A DNA stretch of 64,000 nt from Chamaecrista fasciculata (taxonomy: Eukaryota; Streptophyta; Magnoliopsida; Fabales; Fabaceae). Shown piece after piece: positions 63,448-64,000 of this stretch; position 1 is the first letter of the stretch; each line of letters starts with the position of its first letter. The stretch spans positions 7,091 through 71,090 of the forward strand of contig QANZ01037245.1 in assembly GCA_003254925.1 (NCBI GenBank), written 5' to 3'. A model generated the notes under the pieces. It searched no databases, was not told the origin of the DNA, and was given only the letters and a program-made list of their open reading frames with translations. The position numbers and the translations under genes are program-made.

Positions 63448-64000
63448 AAAGGCAAAAGACCTTTGGGTGTCCTTAACGTTTGGGGTCAGTTTCAGTTGTG
63501 CTCTTAACGTTTGTTTTGTATCAGTTATGCCCCCAACGTTTCACATTGGTATCAATTATACCCTAACCTCAATTTTTTTTGGGTCAAAGTCCTATTTTGG
63601 TCTTTCAAGTTTGCTAAAAGTTTCGTTATGGTCCCTTGGCTAAAAGAATCATCATCTTCACCACCACCACCACCACCATCAAAAGCACTGTTCACCCGCT
63701 GGAAAAACTCCATTTTCGCACCATCTTGAGCACCGTTTTGTTTATCTCTTTCACGGGTTTTGATTACAGGACACCATACAATCGATTTTATGTATTAATT
63801 TCTAATATTGAACTCAAAAACACACAGGAACCCTGTTTTTTACCGCCATTATGAGATGAAATTTTTTGGCTCAATCGTATATGTTTCTTGAAATTAGTTG
63901 TTGGGTTTTTTTTTTCTAGAACCTAAGGATCATTTCCCCCAAACAAAGTTTGAAGAAAAAGCTCGGTTTTCTGAGTTTTTCAAAACAGTCCAATTAGAGT
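63448..64000. mobile_element. Left arm of a foldback running off the window, with possible captured DNA
   Basis: Starts GGCAAAAGACCTTTGGGTGTCC. AACGTTT phrases repeat at intervals of about 40-50 bases, followed at 63570 by a family C-like line (GGTCAAAGTCCTATTTTGG). From about 63640 the sequence becomes less AT-rich: CACCACCACCACCACC codes for a proline run and is followed by SKALFTRWKNSIFAPS in the same plus-strand frame. This could be a gene fragment in the loop. The right arm is outside the window. Confidence 0.5.

Overview
The window is AT-rich nuclear DNA from a flowering plant, almost certainly a eudicot. The evidence is genes with many short GT-AG introns whose products read as plant-specific family members (KUP/HAK/KT transporter, RSZ21-type SR protein, plant spermidine synthase, the separate alpha subunit of ATP-citrate lyase), and intergenic DNA packed with plant-type transposon remains. 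There are two assembly gaps (32811-32991 and 44976-45534). No species can be named from the sequence alone.

Genes from left to right: KUP12-like potassium transporter (minus, 2185-7600, nine coding exons, 840 aa); RSZ21-like SR splicing factor (plus, 15806-17752, five coding exons, 179 aa); a decayed second copy of spermidine synthase (minus, 19588-24013); a 407-codon open frame at the 3' end of a LINE (minus, 25948-27171); a single-exon multi-pass membrane protein of unknown function (plus, 34212-35237); intact spermidine synthase (minus, 36240-39781, nine exons, 335 aa); and ATP-citrate lyase subunit A (minus, 56671-59967, twelve coding exons, 423 aa, with a likely 5' UTR intron). All exon joins were worked out by hand from splice sites and reading phase. 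They close to whole proteins of the expected family length. The genes do not form an operon or pathway. The only local relation is that the two spermidine synthase copies are same-strand duplicates about 16 kb apart.

Spaces between genes are dominated by foldback elements: long inverted repeats of about 390-1460 bp built from recurring phrases such as TTTTGGTCC and ACTTTGGTACC. Several are bounded by direct repeats of exactly or nearly 9 bp, which points to non-autonomous Mutator-like (MULE) elements. One of them (29351-30491) encloses what looks like a piece of a host gene. Other elements include a pair of hAT-type MITEs with 8-bp target duplications, Harbinger-like MITEs with a GGGTGTGTTTGG end, two tRNA-headed SINE candidates, a 5'-truncated LINE with an 11-bp target duplication, and a broken Ty1/copia element (47461-53259) that contains one of the hAT MITEs.

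The points most worth following are the foldback with a gene fragment in its loop, the spermidine synthase copy in which exon 3 carries a patch identical to exon 2, the LINE frame whose start codon lies in the duplicated target site, and the hAT MITE pair sharing an exon-like block.
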